From Lepidostoma basale (Eukaryota; Arthropoda; Insecta; Trichoptera; Lepidostomatidae): 64,000 nucleotides of DNA. Below are positions 63,421 through 64,000 of the stretch, in pieces; within the stretch, counting starts at the first letter, position 1; every line of letters starts with the position of its first letter. The notes under the pieces are model-generated. The model saw only the letters and a list, made by a program, of their open reading frames with translations, was not told the DNA's origin and searched no databases. The stretch spans positions 434,001 through 498,000 of the forward strand of contig JAHDVF020000432.1 of assembly GCA_022606425.2 (NCBI GenBank). Direction: 5' to 3'. A program made the position numbers and the translations under genes.

Positions 63421-64000
63421 TGGTTACCTTGGATTCTAAGCTGACATGGAGGCCACACATTACAAATAAAGTCAAAGCCGCGTCAAAAGCAATCTCAGCC
63501 CTCTACCCAATGTTAGCTAGAAACAGTAAACTAAGCATCGACAATAAACTCCTGATATACAAAACGGTTATAAGGCCGATCTTCACTTATGCAGCCCCAA
63601 TCTGGGGCTATGCAGCTTCGAGTCACATACAAAAACTCCAAATCCTGCAAAATAAGGCTATCCGTTTATCGCTTGGTGCGCCTTCATGGACCAGGATTAC
63701 ACAACTGCACCTAGAATCGGGAATCCCGATGATAGATGAATTCATTCTGAAACTTGCCGAACGTTTTTACAAAGGACTCCCTTCACATCCCAACCCCACA
63801 ATGAAAGACCTCTCTAATTACGACCCAAACACTTCCAGCCGCCACAAGCGCCCAAAATCGATTCTCCTTCAGAGGAACACTCCGGGCCACACAAATCATG
63901 CCCCCGAATAAACTAACAACCCACCAAATCACCTTCCAACAATGTTCCCATCAGACGTAAGAGGAATACCCACATGAGCTGAACCTCTGTAAGCCAGAAG
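63421..64000 (+). pseudogene. jockey-like element, C-terminal RT region, runs off the window
   Basis: Frame 63420-63911: VTLDSKLTWRPHITNKVKAA, YPMLARNSKLSIDNKLLIYK, VIRPIFTYAAPIWGYAASSH, LQILQNKAIRLSLGAPSWTR, LHLESGIPMIDEFILKLAERF, stop, then unframed sequence related to 21880-21960. YADD region absent (5' truncation at 63421). Supplies the empty-site sequence for the CR1 insertion at 22.3-24.3 kb. Confidence 0.88.

Noticed and set aside
1..64000. CRISPR arrays, operons or other prokaryotic systems
   Set aside because: Repeat content is purely eukaryotic; no regularly spaced repeats or bacterial gene layout.

Overview
This window looks like repeat-dense intergenic DNA from an AT-rich arthropod genome, most likely an insect. 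The evidence is the repeat content: RTE-, CR1/L2- and jockey-type non-LTR retrotransposons, a mariner, tRNA-derived SINEs, and short elements carrying hammerhead-ribozyme-like motifs of the kind described in Penelope-like elements (PLEs). Species cannot be fixed by reading alone. I found no host protein-coding gene, rRNA or functional tRNA gene; almost every open frame with a recognisable product is retrotransposon or transposase debris.

Family names used below are mine. RTE-A is the dominant non-LTR family; its C-terminus ends around SAYP.GETA, followed almost at once by a short tandem tail of GTTA, GTTT or GTT. RTE-A2 is a diverged sister. RTE-B, C, D and E are other RTE-like 3' ends, several tailed by (GAA)n. 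'Short RTE-tailed element' is a ~120-180 bp unit whose 3' half is the RTE-A end. CR1-like elements have a FADD reverse transcriptase and a (TTGAT)n or AAAT-rich tail. L2-like elements end in (ATT)n or (ATC)n. The SINE has a tRNA-like head and two alternative tails. 'R repeat' is a family starting with attgtatctcaatagagacg. Hammerhead-like families I-VII are distinguished by stem II and stem III sequence.

Layout: 1-11 kb holds RTE-A copies, three SINEs and family I hammerhead repeats. 10.7-13.3 kb is a cluster of L2-like copies. 14-21 kb mixes MITEs, RTE ends and a mariner fragment. 21.9-24.5 kb is a jockey element split by a 2-kb CR1-like insertion with a long intact RT frame. 25-33 kb has hammerhead elements, a (CT)n microsatellite and a composite R repeat. 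33-45 kb is dense RTE debris, including a 5'-inverted RTE-A insertion that itself hosts a CR1 copy. 46-49 kb holds a TA-flanked DNA transposon and inverted hammerhead pairs. 49.6-51.5 kb is the longest RTE-A copy. 52.4-54 kb is a TTAA-flanked element. 57.9-60.4 kb is a nest of DNA transposons and a CR1 element. The right edge enters another jockey copy.

The elements plausibly interacted: the RTE machinery probably moves the short RTE-tailed element, and a PLE reverse transcriptase (only possible C-terminal remnants seen) is the likely driver of the hammerhead repeats. The most interesting signal is the set of hammerhead-like families, repeatedly arranged as head-to-head inverted pairs and once as a clean 121-bp insertion with an 8-bp target duplication.
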